The notes under the pieces: generated by a model | Told to the model about the DNA's origin: nothing | Database searches by the model: none | The model's input: only the letters and a program-made list of their open reading frames with translations | Program-made: the position numbers and the translations under genes | Assembly: GCA_002377645.1 (NCBI GenBank) | Contig: DFQF01000077.1 | Span: 63,778-82,178, forward strand | Reading direction: 5' to 3' | DNA from: Nitrospinaceae bacterium UBA3496 | GTDB lineage: Bacteria; UBA8248 | DNA length: 18,401 nucleotides | Shown here: in pieces, positions 7,460 to 15,230 of the stretch | Layout: each line of letters begins with the position of its first letter | Numbering within the stretch: the stretch's first letter is position 1

Positions 7460-9046
7460 TTAACGAAGACCAGCAAGTTCTTGAAGACGATGCCAGTTCT
7501 TAAGTCTTTCTTCGTTAGTAGCTAACAAGACTTCCGAAGGATTGCCATCTTTATCAAATTGTTTTGCAAAACGACCTTCAGTTCTTGCAAAATCTATAAA
7601 ATTCACCTCTTCTTTAGTCTTAGGATTCACATACCAGTCTTTATTTGGAGAAGGATTACCTGTGAGATTCATTCTCTCTTTGATCGTATCTCCACGCCTT
7701 GGATCGTAAGTGAAAACAGGAAAAGCTCTACTGTCGGCCGCTAACTTCGCCTGAGCACCAGCCATATCATCTGCAACACCATGTTCTGGTTGACATGTTG
7801 TAAAAACATTTATAACCGCAGGTCCAGGGAACTCATTCGCTTCCATTATTGAGCGATAAAAATGATTTACATGCGCACAAGTCGTCTGAGAAACGTATAC
7901 ATCCCCGTGCATCAAACATATCGTACTTAGTTCTTTTCTTGCTTCAGTTTTACCCTGAACAACTTTTCCATGCTGACTCATTTTGGCATCTTGTCCTCCA
8001 TAACTGCTTGTTGATGCCTGGCCACCAGTATTAGAATAAACTTGTGTATCTAAAACTAAAACTTTAATATCTACACCACTTGCAAGCATTCTGGATAAAG
8101 ACTGAAACCCTATATCTAACATGGCTCCATCTCCACCAATAACCCAAAGTCGTTTGTCTTCCATACCCTCTTGATCCCATCTTGCCCTCACACCCATTGC
8201 AACAGCAGGACCATTTTCAAAAAGACTATTTGTCCAAGGAACAATATAAGGGTTGTAAGGATATGTACTTGTATAAACGGTATTACAACCCGTACTTGCT
8301 ACAATTCCCATTCCTTCTTTTCCATATGTGAAACCAGTTGCGGCAGTCATCATTCTAAGAGCAGTTGCCTCGCCACAACCCATACAACTACCTGCACCAC
8401 CTACATACAGTAACGATCGTTCCGTTAGCATCATATCTGCAAGGAATTTTTCATTTACATATTCTTCGGGAGTTTCAGGTAGAGTTTTATAAAAATCCCA
8501 TTCTTGCTGAAAATCTTCTAACATTTTTTGATCTTTTGGCACCATACCGAGCGACTCATGACTCCCGCAGACCTCTACACATTCACCACACCCTTTACAT
8601 TTAGTTGGATCTACAAAAATCCCAAACATTGCTCCTTCTATTCCCTTTTTTTCAGCCTGTCCGTGGAATTTTTTTGTCTTTGAGAATCTAGCTTGGAGAC
8701 GTTTCTTCTCTTCAGGATCGCTTATATCATTTAATTTTTTTTCAAGATCGCTTTCTGAGATGCCAATTCCAAGAATGGCTGTATCTGGACATTCTGTAAC
8801 ACAATCCATACAACCAACACATTTGTCATTGTAAAATTCTGGTAGATCCGGAGCAATATAACTAAAGTCACGAAGGGCACCAGTTCCTGCTGGAACTATA
8901 CTTCTCGCAACCTGAATATCTGCATCCAGTCCCAACTCTGCAGAACCATCATTGTAAGCACCTACTACACGACTATTAAAGTCTGCTATATCCAAGAAAG
9001 TTTCTTCTTCCTCTGTATTCAGTGTAACATTTTCTCTTTCTGACAT
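7460..9046 (-). CDS. Pyruvate:ferredoxin oxidoreductase, ferredoxin-beta (TPP) chain
   Basis: C-terminal half of a NifJ-type 2-oxoacid oxidoreductase as a separate 528-residue chain. An N-terminal 2[4Fe-4S] ferredoxin domain has cluster motifs C76-x2-C79-x2-C82-x3-C86 and C150-x2-C153-x2-C156-x3-C160. The beta domain binds thiamine diphosphate through GDGAMLDIG at 305-313 and the VYSNTGGQ segment at 336-343. Ligands of the third, TPP-proximal cluster are C221, C224, C254 and C418. The enzyme oxidatively decarboxylates pyruvate (or a related 2-oxoacid) with CoA to acyl-CoA, CO2 and reduced ferredoxin or flavodoxin. It follows the alpha-gamma chain by 13 bases, with AGGGG before the ATG, and must function as its partner. 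All cofactor residues are present, so it should be active. Confidence 0.93.
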   Translation of the reverse strand: MSERENVTLNTEEEETFLDIADFNSRVVGAYNDGSAELGLDADIQVARSIVPAGTGALRDFSYIAPDLPEFYNDKCVGCMDCVTECPDTAILGIGISESDLEKKLNDISDPEEKKRLQARFSKTKKFHGQAEKKGIEGAMFGIFVDPTKCKGCGECVEVCGSHESLGMVPKDQKMLEDFQQEWDFYKTLPETPEEYVNEKFLADMMLTERSLLYVGGAGSCMGCGEATALRMMTAATGFTYGKEGMGIVASTGCNTVYTSTYPYNPYIVPWTNSLFENGPAVAMGVRARWDQEGMEDKRLWVIGGDGAMLDIGFQSLSRMLASGVDIKVLVLDTQVYSNTGGQASTSSYGGQDAKMSQHGKVVQGKTEARKELSTICLMHGDVYVSQTTCAHVNHFYRSIMEANEFPGPAVINVFTTCQPEHGVADDMAGAQAKLAADSRAFPVFTYDPRRGDTIKERMNLTGNPSPNKDWYVNPKTKEEVNFIDFARTEGRFAKQFDKDGNPSEVLLATNEERLKNWHRLQELAGLR

Positions 9047-9059
9047 TATAAGCCCCTAT

Positions 9060-11051
9060 TTATTCGACCAATTCCAAATCTGCCATCTTATTTATCATTT
9101 CAGAGGGCAATTCATGAATCTCTGTAAATCCACGTCTGACACATTCCATATTATCTATGACTACCTGCTCACCTCTTCTACCAAAATATTTTCGAATCGA
9201 TTTTTCAACACTAGAAAAAATATCTTCCTCAGTTAAATTCTTTTGTTCCATAAACGGAGTACATTTCAAAAAGATTCCAAGTAAAACTATCCCTTGCATC
9301 CTTTGCTCTAACGAAGGATCACTTGCTATTTCCCTCGCTACTTTAACTGTATCCATGAAAAGAACTCTCGCACTTTTTTGCCTCAAGATATTTCTGGAAG
9401 CTGGAGGAATATTTTCCCATACTTTTTCGGGATCTTCTTCATCAGTTTGAACAAATACCATTCCTTTATCTGAAAGACCCTTTAGTGGATTGCCAGACTT
9501 AAAAGCATTTACGTCATTGAGTGGAATGAATTCAACATCATTTAACTCACAATGTGTTCTAATTACATCATCTGCAATTGTAAGATAGTATGTAGTAGGA
9601 AGACCTTTTTTCTCAGATCCATATTTTGGGTAAGCCTGCACATTCATCCCGAAAGTATCACCAGCTATGGTCGCTATAACTTTGTTGGTAGTGACTGACC
9701 CATATCCACCAACTGAATGTCCTCTCATTGAAAAGGCACCAGCTGGGCGAAGATCTGGATCTTCCTCTACATCTAAAGCCGTAGCATGTTTAATTCCTAG
9801 TGAAAAATATCGCTGTTGATCTTCTGTCTTCGAATCCATCATATTTTTTAGACATGCAAGGAAATCACCTGGCCTAACATCTCGGCTTCCTAAGCCAGCT
9901 GAACAAGAAAAGACTACAGGAATTCTATCTATTTCTGGATAATTTTTTACTCCGGTTAATGAATCTGCAAAAGACGATTTAATTTCAGCAGTGAGAGGAT
10001 TAGATTGGGCACTGGGCACGTCAAGTCTCTCTAATACCGTAAATGCTTTTGTATTCTTTAGGGCATCAACAATTTCATCACCTGGGAATGGCCTAAAAGA
10101 CGTGACATTTACAAGACCAACCTTGTGACCCTGACTTCTTAAATAATCTACGGCGGCGATTGCAGTTTCCATATAGCAACCCATACCTACAAACGCATAT
10201 TCAGCATCCTCTATACAATAAGATTCTGTTAATCCGTATTTTCTACCCGTCGCCTCATAAAATTCCTGCATCGCATTTTTTAGGAGTTCAGGAATTTGAT
10301 CATAGAAATATCGTTGAGAAATTTTTCCTTTCATATAAGAATCCTGATTTTGCACAACACCTATCATAGTAGGATTATCAAAATCCATATTATTTCTTAT
10401 TTTTTCAAGAGGAGGGCCAATAAACTCTTTCATAAATTCAGGTTCAGGCAAAGAAACGTTTTCAATAGTATGAGTGGTAAGAAAACCATCTTGAATGTTT
10501 AGAAAAGGAGTCTCAGAATCTTCTGCAACACGCCTTGAAATAAGTGCTAAATCTCCAGCTTCTTGCGCAGTTCTCGCAAACAACATACCCCACCCACAAT
10601 CAGCAACACCCATAACATCATCGTGACCAGCATGTACATTTAAACTCTGCGAAGTCAATGCTCTTGCACCAATATGAAACACAGCTGGTAGCCTTTTTCC
10701 ACTTATGGTGTAAAGTACCTCTTTCATCAAGATAAGTCCTTGCCCTGAAGTAAAATTGGAAACTCTTCCGCCGGCAACAGCAAAGCCTTCACATGTGCTT
10801 GCGCTGGAGTGTTCGCTTTCGAGTTCTAGAAAGAAAAGTTTTTCTCCCCAAAGGTTCTCCTTACCATTAGAAACTTCAGCCTGATAACCCTGACCCATTG
10901 TTGTTGAACTGGTAATAGGATATGCACAAGCTCCCTGTGTTATATGCGTTTCAACCCAAGCTACTGCGGCAGCACCGTCTGCAGTAGTAGGAAGACCCGG
11001 ATACTTAAAAACTCCAGATCCATTTTCGCTATTTCCGTTTGTATGATTCAT
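9060..11051 (-). CDS. Pyruvate:ferredoxin oxidoreductase, alpha-gamma chain
   Basis: N-terminal half of a NifJ-type enzyme, 663 residues. The alpha (pyrimidine-binding) domain covers about 17-255, with AYPITSSTTMG at 43-53 matching the pyruvate-contacting T-P/S-S-S loop and the HIGARALTSQS stretch matching the AARAL segment whose arginine binds the substrate carboxylate. A transketolase-C-like domain covers about 280-410, and a gamma domain about 430-640 begins with SMRGHSVGGYGSVTTNK. The two chains sum to 1191 residues, close to single-chain NifJ, and keep its domain order, so this is a NifJ architecture split between gamma and ferredoxin domains. Conserved substrate residues favour pyruvate. 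The ATG at 11049-11051 has AGGTGA upstream, and two sigma70-like promoters precede it. Confidence 0.92.
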   Translation of the reverse strand: MNHTNGNSENGSGVFKYPGLPTTADGAAAVAWVETHITQGACAYPITSSTTMGQGYQAEVSNGKENLWGEKLFFLELESEHSSASTCEGFAVAGGRVSNFTSGQGLILMKEVLYTISGKRLPAVFHIGARALTSQSLNVHAGHDDVMGVADCGWGMLFARTAQEAGDLALISRRVAEDSETPFLNIQDGFLTTHTIENVSLPEPEFMKEFIGPPLEKIRNNMDFDNPTMIGVVQNQDSYMKGKISQRYFYDQIPELLKNAMQEFYEATGRKYGLTESYCIEDAEYAFVGMGCYMETAIAAVDYLRSQGHKVGLVNVTSFRPFPGDEIVDALKNTKAFTVLERLDVPSAQSNPLTAEIKSSFADSLTGVKNYPEIDRIPVVFSCSAGLGSRDVRPGDFLACLKNMMDSKTEDQQRYFSLGIKHATALDVEEDPDLRPAGAFSMRGHSVGGYGSVTTNKVIATIAGDTFGMNVQAYPKYGSEKKGLPTTYYLTIADDVIRTHCELNDVEFIPLNDVNAFKSGNPLKGLSDKGMVFVQTDEEDPEKVWENIPPASRNILRQKSARVLFMDTVKVAREIASDPSLEQRMQGIVLLGIFLKCTPFMEQKNLTEEDIFSSVEKSIRKYFGRRGEQVVIDNMECVRRGFTEIHELPSEMINKMADLELVE

Positions 11052-11119
11052 TCTAATTTCACCTATTTCGTATAAAGATTAGTAAGATTCAACAGGATTT
11101 TTAATGAACTAATTACCCA

Positions 11120-11148
11120 ATTATAAAGGAAAGTACCCTTAAGTTCAA
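11120..11148 (-). promoter_or_regulatory. Proximal sigma70-like promoter of the pyruvate:ferredoxin oxidoreductase operon
   Basis: Read on the minus strand, a TTGAAC -35 box (11143-11148) is followed after exactly 17 bases by a perfect TATAAT -10 box (11120-11125). It points at the alpha-gamma gene and would give a leader of roughly 60 bases. No experimental support is available. Confidence 0.6.
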
Positions 11149-11200
11149 TGAAAATAGATACAAAAAAATACAAATTATTTAAATCTTTTAAAAACAATAG

Positions 11201-11229
11201 GTTACAGAATACAATCGAGAATTTGTCAA
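11201..11229 (-). promoter_or_regulatory. Distal sigma70-like promoter of the pyruvate:ferredoxin oxidoreductase operon
   Basis: On the minus strand, a perfect TTGACA -35 box (11224-11229) is separated by 17 bases from TGTAAC (11201-11206), a 4/6 match to the -10 consensus. It would give a leader of about 140 bases and stands in tandem with the proximal promoter. Confidence 0.5.
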
Positions 11230-11266
11230 GATTTGCTCTTCTTAATAAAAATGATTTAACATTACT

Positions 11267-11297
11267 TTGACAATACAGTCCCAAAAAAGGTTATTAT
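11267..11297 (+). promoter_or_regulatory. Sigma70-like promoter of the selenoprotein gene
   Basis: A perfect TTGACA (11267-11272) is followed by TTATTA (11291-11296, 18-base spacing) or TATTAT (11292-11297, 19-base spacing). It lies just upstream of the ribosome binding site and ATG of the glutaredoxin-DinB gene, which supports initiation at 11335 rather than at the internal ATG. It sits back to back with the promoters of the divergent oxidoreductase operon. Confidence 0.5.
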
Positions 11298-11318
11298 AGA
11301 ATATAAACTCATTCATAA

Positions 11319-11325
11319 AGGAGAG
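11319..11325 (+). promoter_or_regulatory. Ribosome binding site deciding the start of the selenoprotein
   Basis: AGGAGAG is followed after nine bases by ATG at 11335-11337. The internal ATG at 11386 has no comparable SD sequence, so this site argues that translation begins upstream of the in-frame TGA. Confidence 0.7.
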
Positions 11326-11334
11326 TGTACCTAA

Positions 11335-12087
11335 ATGGAACCAGTTAAAATCTACACGAGGCACGGTTGATTTTCATGTGCAAGAATGAAAGAGTTTCTT
11401 TCAGAAAATGGCATCCCAATAGAAAATCGAGATTGCACAAATGATCCTGTTGCTCAAAAAGAATTAAATGAACTTGGAATCAAAGCTTTACCTGTAGCAG
11501 TAAGAGGATCAAAAATTGTAATTGGTTTTGATGAAAAAAAACTAATCGAAACTTTCGAGATAGAAAAAAAATTACGAGAACCTTTAAATGTTCATTCTAT
11601 AATGCGCTTTACCTCAAAAGTGTTTTTGGCAACAAAACGTGCGATAAATCAAATCCCAAAAGAAAAACTCGACTGGATTTCACCTGACCGTCCCAGATCT
11701 CTCAGACAACTAACGTGGCATATATTTGAGAGATTCGAACTTTGCATGGAAGCATATACTTCTGAACACTACACAGAAGATATGGTTAGAAGATATGAAA
11801 AGGAAGCAAATAATTATAAAGCTAACGAAGACATTTGTTTATATGGTGACAAAGTTGAAGATAAATTAAAAAAATTCATCAATGAAAATGAACAAAATAT
11901 AGATAAAGAAATAGATAGCTATATGGGAAAAATAACTATTCAAAAACTTTTAGAAATGGCTTTAGGACATGGAGTTCAGCATCTACGACATACATATCAT
12001 TACTTTGAAATGTTAAATATAGTCCCGGATTCCCCTTTAAAACCAGATGATTACAAGGAAATTCCCGTTCCAAAGGAGTTGTTCTAA
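11335..12087 (+). CDS. Probable selenoprotein: glutaredoxin-like (UxxC) domain fused to DinB-like domain
   Basis: The frame opens with ATG at 11335 behind AGGAGAG and reads through a TGA at codon 12 to TAA at 12087, giving 250 residues with selenocysteine. The N-terminal part (1-80) is a glutaredoxin/NrdH-like thioredoxin fold: KIYTRHG-U12-FSC15 is the active site, ALPV (P53) the cis-proline turn, and IVIGFDEKKL the C-terminal signature. U12 sits exactly where the nucleophilic cysteine of CxxC belongs. Residues about 85-235 resemble a DinB/YfiT four-helix bundle, with H129, H212 and H216 as candidate metal ligands; that fold includes thiol S-transferases. TGG is used for tryptophan and TGA ends another gene here, so TGA is not simply recoded as tryptophan. 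A downstream M20 hydrolase gene follows after 43 bases. A thiol/selenol redox or transferase role is inferred; the substrate is unknown. The alternative is a nonsense mutation or a shorter protein starting at 11386. Confidence 0.82.
11368..11370 (+). other. In-frame TGA, predicted selenocysteine codon
   Basis: This TGA is codon 12 of the frame starting at 11335. Homology reads smoothly across it: a beta strand and TRHG before it, FSCARMKEFL after it, as in glutaredoxin CxxC active sites. The cysteine three residues later (C15) is kept, giving the common UxxC selenoprotein redox motif. Confidence 0.82.
11371..11403 (+). promoter_or_regulatory. Predicted bacterial SECIS element
   Basis: Directly after the TGA, the arms TGAAAGA (11387-11393) and TCTTTCA (11397-11403) form a perfect 7-bp stem closed by a GTT loop (11394-11396). 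The loop begins 24 bases after the last base of the TGA and has G in its first position, matching what is known of bacterial SECIS elements (short apical stem-loop, early G, about 16-37 bases from the UGA). A competing 6-bp stem, TTTCAT (11372-11377) with ATGAAA (11386-11391), shares bases with it. Energies were not computed. Confidence 0.65.
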
Positions 12088-12130
12088 AAAATTGAAATTC
12101 AAATAATTAAATAATATGGAGTAAAACCTT

Positions 12131-13399
12131 TTGAAAAAAAATGCGTTAAGAGCAAACCGAAAACGAATGAAGGAAGAATTTGAACACCAGTCAAAAATCG
12201 GACAGTTAGGCAAAACAGGTCTTTCAAGAGTCGCATTTACAGTTCCATTTACTAAAGTAAGAAAATATGCACAATCTCTTATGAAGAATGCAGGAATGAA
12301 AACTAAAATTGACGCATTTGGGAATTTGTACGGCAGAAAGGAAGGAAAACAAAAAAATCTACCTACCGTTATGCTTGGTTCGCACCTTGACAGCCAAAAT
12401 CCAGGAGGAAGGTTTGACGGTCCAGCTGGAGTACTTACAGCTCTTGAGGCTATTCGTATTTTAAAAGAAAATAAAATTGACCATGAACATCCTATTGAGG
12501 TAGTAGCTTTTGCCGGCGAAGAATCCTCATGTGGAATGACCGTTTTTGGAAGCAGTGCAGCAACTGGAGTAATAGGTGCAAAGGAAATGAAAAATACTAT
12601 ACATCCTCCAACTGGAAAAAGTCTTTATGAAATTGTGAATAAGACAGGAGGCAATACATCAAAAATCAGAACCTCTATTTTACAAAAAAAATCTATAAAA
12701 TCTTTTCTAGAACTTCATATAGAGCAAGGACCTATTCTGGAAACAAATAAGGTTTCTATTGGAGTAGTTGATCTCGTTGTAGGCTACATAAGAGGGCAAA
12801 TTATTTTCAAAGGAGTTTCTGCTCATTCAGGAGGGCAACCAATGCCTTACCGCAGAGACTCTTCTATGGCCGCAGCAGAGTTTATGCTTGAAATGGAATC
12901 CATGGTAAAAAATGCGCCTGAGAGTCAAAGACTGACTATTACATTCGGCGAAATTAACGCAAGGCCAGGATGGATATCAATTGTTCCTGGAGAAACAGAA
13001 ATTTCATTTGACCTTAGAGGGAAAAATGATGAGATTCTCAAAAGAATTCTAGAAAGAATGAAGAAGAAACTACTCGAAATAAAACAAAAAAGAAAAGTTC
13101 ATGGTATTATGAAAGATGTATTAAAACTTCCAGTCTGTCCAACTTCAAAAAAAATTCAGTCTATTCTCAAAAGAGCTTCTAAAACCGCAGGATTCAGATC
13201 TCTTAAACTCTCAAGTGGTGGAGTGCATGATGCTTGCAGGATGGCAAAATTATGCCCTATAGGGATGATTTTTATCCCTTCAGTCAAAGGATTATCACAT
13301 ACACCCGAAGAGTTTACTCACTTTGAAGATATGGTTAAAGGAGCAGAAGTGACAGCACTCGCGCTATCCGAACTCTCTAAGAAAAGTGTGAAAATTTAA
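12131..13399 (+). CDS. M20-family amidohydrolase (N-carbamoyl-L-amino acid hydrolase / allantoate amidohydrolase type)
   Basis: Cytoplasmic dinuclear-metal amidohydrolase of 422 residues, in the HyuC/AllC branch of M20, which hydrolyses ureido or carbamoyl groups from amino acids, allantoate or ureidoglycine-like compounds. The N-terminal SKIGQLGKTGLSRVAFT matches the family's IG..GVtRla opening. Candidate metal ligands are H85 in GSHLD, D96 in GGRFDGP, E131 in GEES and H196 in ELHIEQGP, with a C-terminal histidine in GLSHTPEEFT near residue 390. The dimerisation-domain motif SAHSGGQPMPYRRD is also present. The start is TTG at 12131-12133 with GGAG nine bases upstream. It lies 43 bases after the selenoprotein gene and is probably co-transcribed, though no shared function is evident. 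It ends eight bases before a convergent VOC gene. The substrate is not assignable from sequence. Confidence 0.85.
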   Translation: MKKNALRANRKRMKEEFEHQSKIGQLGKTGLSRVAFTVPFTKVRKYAQSLMKNAGMKTKIDAFGNLYGRKEGKQKNLPTVMLGSHLDSQNPGGRFDGPAGVLTALEAIRILKENKIDHEHPIEVVAFAGEESSCGMTVFGSSAATGVIGAKEMKNTIHPPTGKSLYEIVNKTGGNTSKIRTSILQKKSIKSFLELHIEQGPILETNKVSIGVVDLVVGYIRGQIIFKGVSAHSGGQPMPYRRDSSMAAAEFMLEMESMVKNAPESQRLTITFGEINARPGWISIVPGETEISFDLRGKNDEILKRILERMKKKLLEIKQKRKVHGIMKDVLKLPVCPTSKKIQSILKRASKTAGFRSLKLSSGGVHDACRMAKLCPIGMIFIPSVKGLSHTPEEFTHFEDMVKGAEVTALALSELSKKSVKI

Positions 13400-13407
13400 A
13401 TCTCTGC

Positions 13408-13839
13408 TTAATAACCTAAATCCTTCGCAGGAACATCGGAAGCTATCTGGATCACCATTTCTTCTGTCTCACTTGGATCAAGAAACAAAATCTCATACCC
13501 TCTTGGAGTATAAGTTCCTGGACCAAAACCTTCCATAAATTTTACGTCTTTGTTTTGAAATTCTTCGCCAATTTTTCCCGTATCTTCCGTTGAAAACGCT
13601 ATATGAGAAAAACAGGGACCACCATTCTTTTCGAGCATCTTCGTATAATGATTCTCAGGATCATAGGGCTGCATAATTTCTATTTCTACATCTCCCATCC
13701 TAAGAAAAGTAGCATGTGCCCATCCAGTATCAGCAACTTGCACCCGGTTTGGTTCACATCCTAATTTTTCCATAAATAATTTTTTTGTTCTTTCCATATC
13801 ATCTGTGATTAAACCTATATGATGAATTTTTTTAAACAT
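13408..13839 (-). CDS. VOC superfamily protein (glyoxalase / methylmalonyl-CoA epimerase-like)
   Basis: Small metalloprotein of 143 residues with the paired beta-alpha-beta-beta-beta modules of the vicinal oxygen chelate fold. The opening KIHHIGLITDDMERTKKLF is typical of methylmalonyl-CoA epimerase and glyoxalase relatives. Candidate metal ligands are H7, E54 and H79 (in SHIAF), with Q131 where the last ligand is often glutamate. Substrate could be a 2-oxoaldehyde-thiol adduct, an acyl-CoA or an aromatic compound; sequence does not decide. Its ATG overlaps the end of the MATE gene by eight bases, and its AGGAGA ribosome binding site lies inside that gene, so the two are translationally coupled. 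A link between the transporter and this enzyme, such as export or resistance, is inference. Confidence 0.83.
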   Translation of the reverse strand: MFKKIHHIGLITDDMERTKKLFMEKLGCEPNRVQVADTGWAHATFLRMGDVEIEIMQPYDPENHYTKMLEKNGGPCFSHIAFSTEDTGKIGEEFQNKDVKFMEGFGPGTYTPRGYEILFLDPSETEEMVIQIASDVPAKDLGY

Positions 13840-15223
13840 TTTTTTCTCCTAGATTTACTGAAGTTTTGGTCTTTATCCACGAAAAAAACCATAAAAATAA
13901 AATACACCCACCGGTGAATTGGGCAAGAAGCATAGCAAACCAAACTCCTTCCTCTCGCAATCCGGCTGTATTAGAAAGGTAAAATGCTGTAGGAAGCATA
14001 AGAATCCAGCTCACAATAATTTGGGTGAGCATTGGGGGTTTGGAATTTCCTGCACCCTGAAATGCTCCGGCCATAACCCTTCTTATTGATTCCATAATGA
14101 GACCAAACGAAAAAACACGAAGCGCAAAAGAAGCAATGGGTGTCGAACTGCCTACCAGTCCAAAAAAGATAGAGATGTCTCTAGAGAAGAAAAATTGAGC
14201 TACAGAAAGAAAACCCATTATTCCAACAAGAATTGTTAAAGTATATTGAACTGTGCTTATTGCTCGATTTGGCTTAGACGCTCCGAGATTTTGTCCAACC
14301 AAAGTTCTAGTAGACCCCTGAAGACCAAAACAAGGAAGGCGAGCAATCATTGTAACTCTATTGCCGACTCCCCAAGCTGCTAGAGCATCTGCTCCAAAAG
14401 GAGTTAGAATCCTAAGAAGTAAAAGGTAGGAACCCCTTTCTAAAAGATTTTGTACTGTCGCTGGCCAGGCAATTGAAAGGAGCGAAGAAATGATTTCTAG
14501 ATTTGGAAGAAAAAATCTAAGTTTCAGAAAAACTTGAGACCATCCTTTGAGTAAATAGAAAAGCATAATTAGGAATCCGACCGATCTTCCCAGACCTATT
14601 CCAAAAAAACTTCCCGCAATACCTATTCCTTCAAAAGAACCAAAACCAAACATGAACAATGGCATAGCTATTAATGAAACAATCGTTCCTGCTAACATAG
14701 ATATAACTAAAATACCTGGCTCACCAGTACCCCTGAAAACACTGCCAAAAACAAACATAGCCTCTATCGCAATCAAAGAAACAAATCCCGATTTCATATA
14801 ATCAAGAGCAAAACCAGTCACCTGTGTATCAAGATTCATAATTGAAATAATAAAAGGGGCAAAGAAGAAACCGAGCAATGAAAGAGTCACAGAATATACG
14901 AATAACAGGATTATCATCTGAGCAGAAACAATAGAAGCTTTTTCAAAATCTTTCGAACCCACTGCATGAGCAACAAGGGATTGTCCTGCAATTCGGATAC
15001 CCATACCAAGGGATCGGAGAAAAAGAATGAATAAATACCCTAAGGAATACGCGGCCAGAGCATTCGGGCCAAGTATTCCAATCCAGAAGATCTCAAAAAT
15101 ACCATCAAAACTTCTTACTAACCTCTCGAAAAACATAGGAATTACCAGACGTTTGACACCTTTTCCAATAGGGCCAATTGTATAATCGTATTTTTTCGAA
15201 AGAGTTGAAGAAGAATTTTTCAG
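13832..15223 (-). CDS. MATE family efflux transporter, CTG start
   Basis: Polytopic inner-membrane cation-coupled efflux protein of the multidrug and toxic compound extrusion family. The first ATG (15134-15136) would give 434 residues beginning in the middle of helix 1. In the same frame, 29 further codons upstream encode TIGPIGKGVKRLVIP, the usual MATE N-terminus before the first helix, ending at a CTG (15221-15223) with AGAAGAGG seven bases upstream. No ATG, GTG or TTG exists in that extension and a TAA closes it, so I place the start at the CTG, giving 463 residues, the normal family length. About 12 hydrophobic helices are visible, with the helix-1 aspartate in RSFDGIFEIFWIG and the LGPNALAAY loop. 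The transported compound is unknown. The last bases overlap the VOC gene. Confidence 0.85.
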   Translation of the reverse strand: MKNSSSTLSKKYDYTIGPIGKGVKRLVIPMFFERLVRSFDGIFEIFWIGILGPNALAAYSLGYLFILFLRSLGMGIRIAGQSLVAHAVGSKDFEKASIVSAQMIILLFVYSVTLSLLGFFFAPFIISIMNLDTQVTGFALDYMKSGFVSLIAIEAMFVFGSVFRGTGEPGILVISMLAGTIVSLIAMPLFMFGFGSFEGIGIAGSFFGIGLGRSVGFLIMLFYLLKGWSQVFLKLRFFLPNLEIISSLLSIAWPATVQNLLERGSYLLLLRILTPFGADALAAWGVGNRVTMIARLPCFGLQGSTRTLVGQNLGASKPNRAISTVQYTLTILVGIMGFLSVAQFFFSRDISIFFGLVGSSTPIASFALRVFSFGLIMESIRRVMAGAFQGAGNSKPPMLTQIIVSWILMLPTAFYLSNTAGLREEGVWFAMLLAQFTGGCILFLWFFSWIKTKTSVNLGEKNV

Positions 15224-15230
15224 ATTGAGA

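Noticed and set aside
7559..10502. Several open frames on the plus strand opposite the oxidoreductase genes.
   Set aside because: They are antisense shadows of two strongly conserved genes, with no ribosome binding sites and no recognisable protein features.
11063..11284. Minus-strand open frame of 73 codons in front of the oxidoreductase operon.
   Set aside because: It covers the promoter region, has no ribosome binding site, and its AT-rich translation looks non-coding.
11386..12087. Translation start at the internal ATG 11386, giving a 233-residue protein without the active site.
   Set aside because: This ATG has no ribosome binding site and would delete the first strand and catalytic motif of an otherwise intact glutaredoxin domain, while the upstream ATG has both a ribosome binding site and a promoter.
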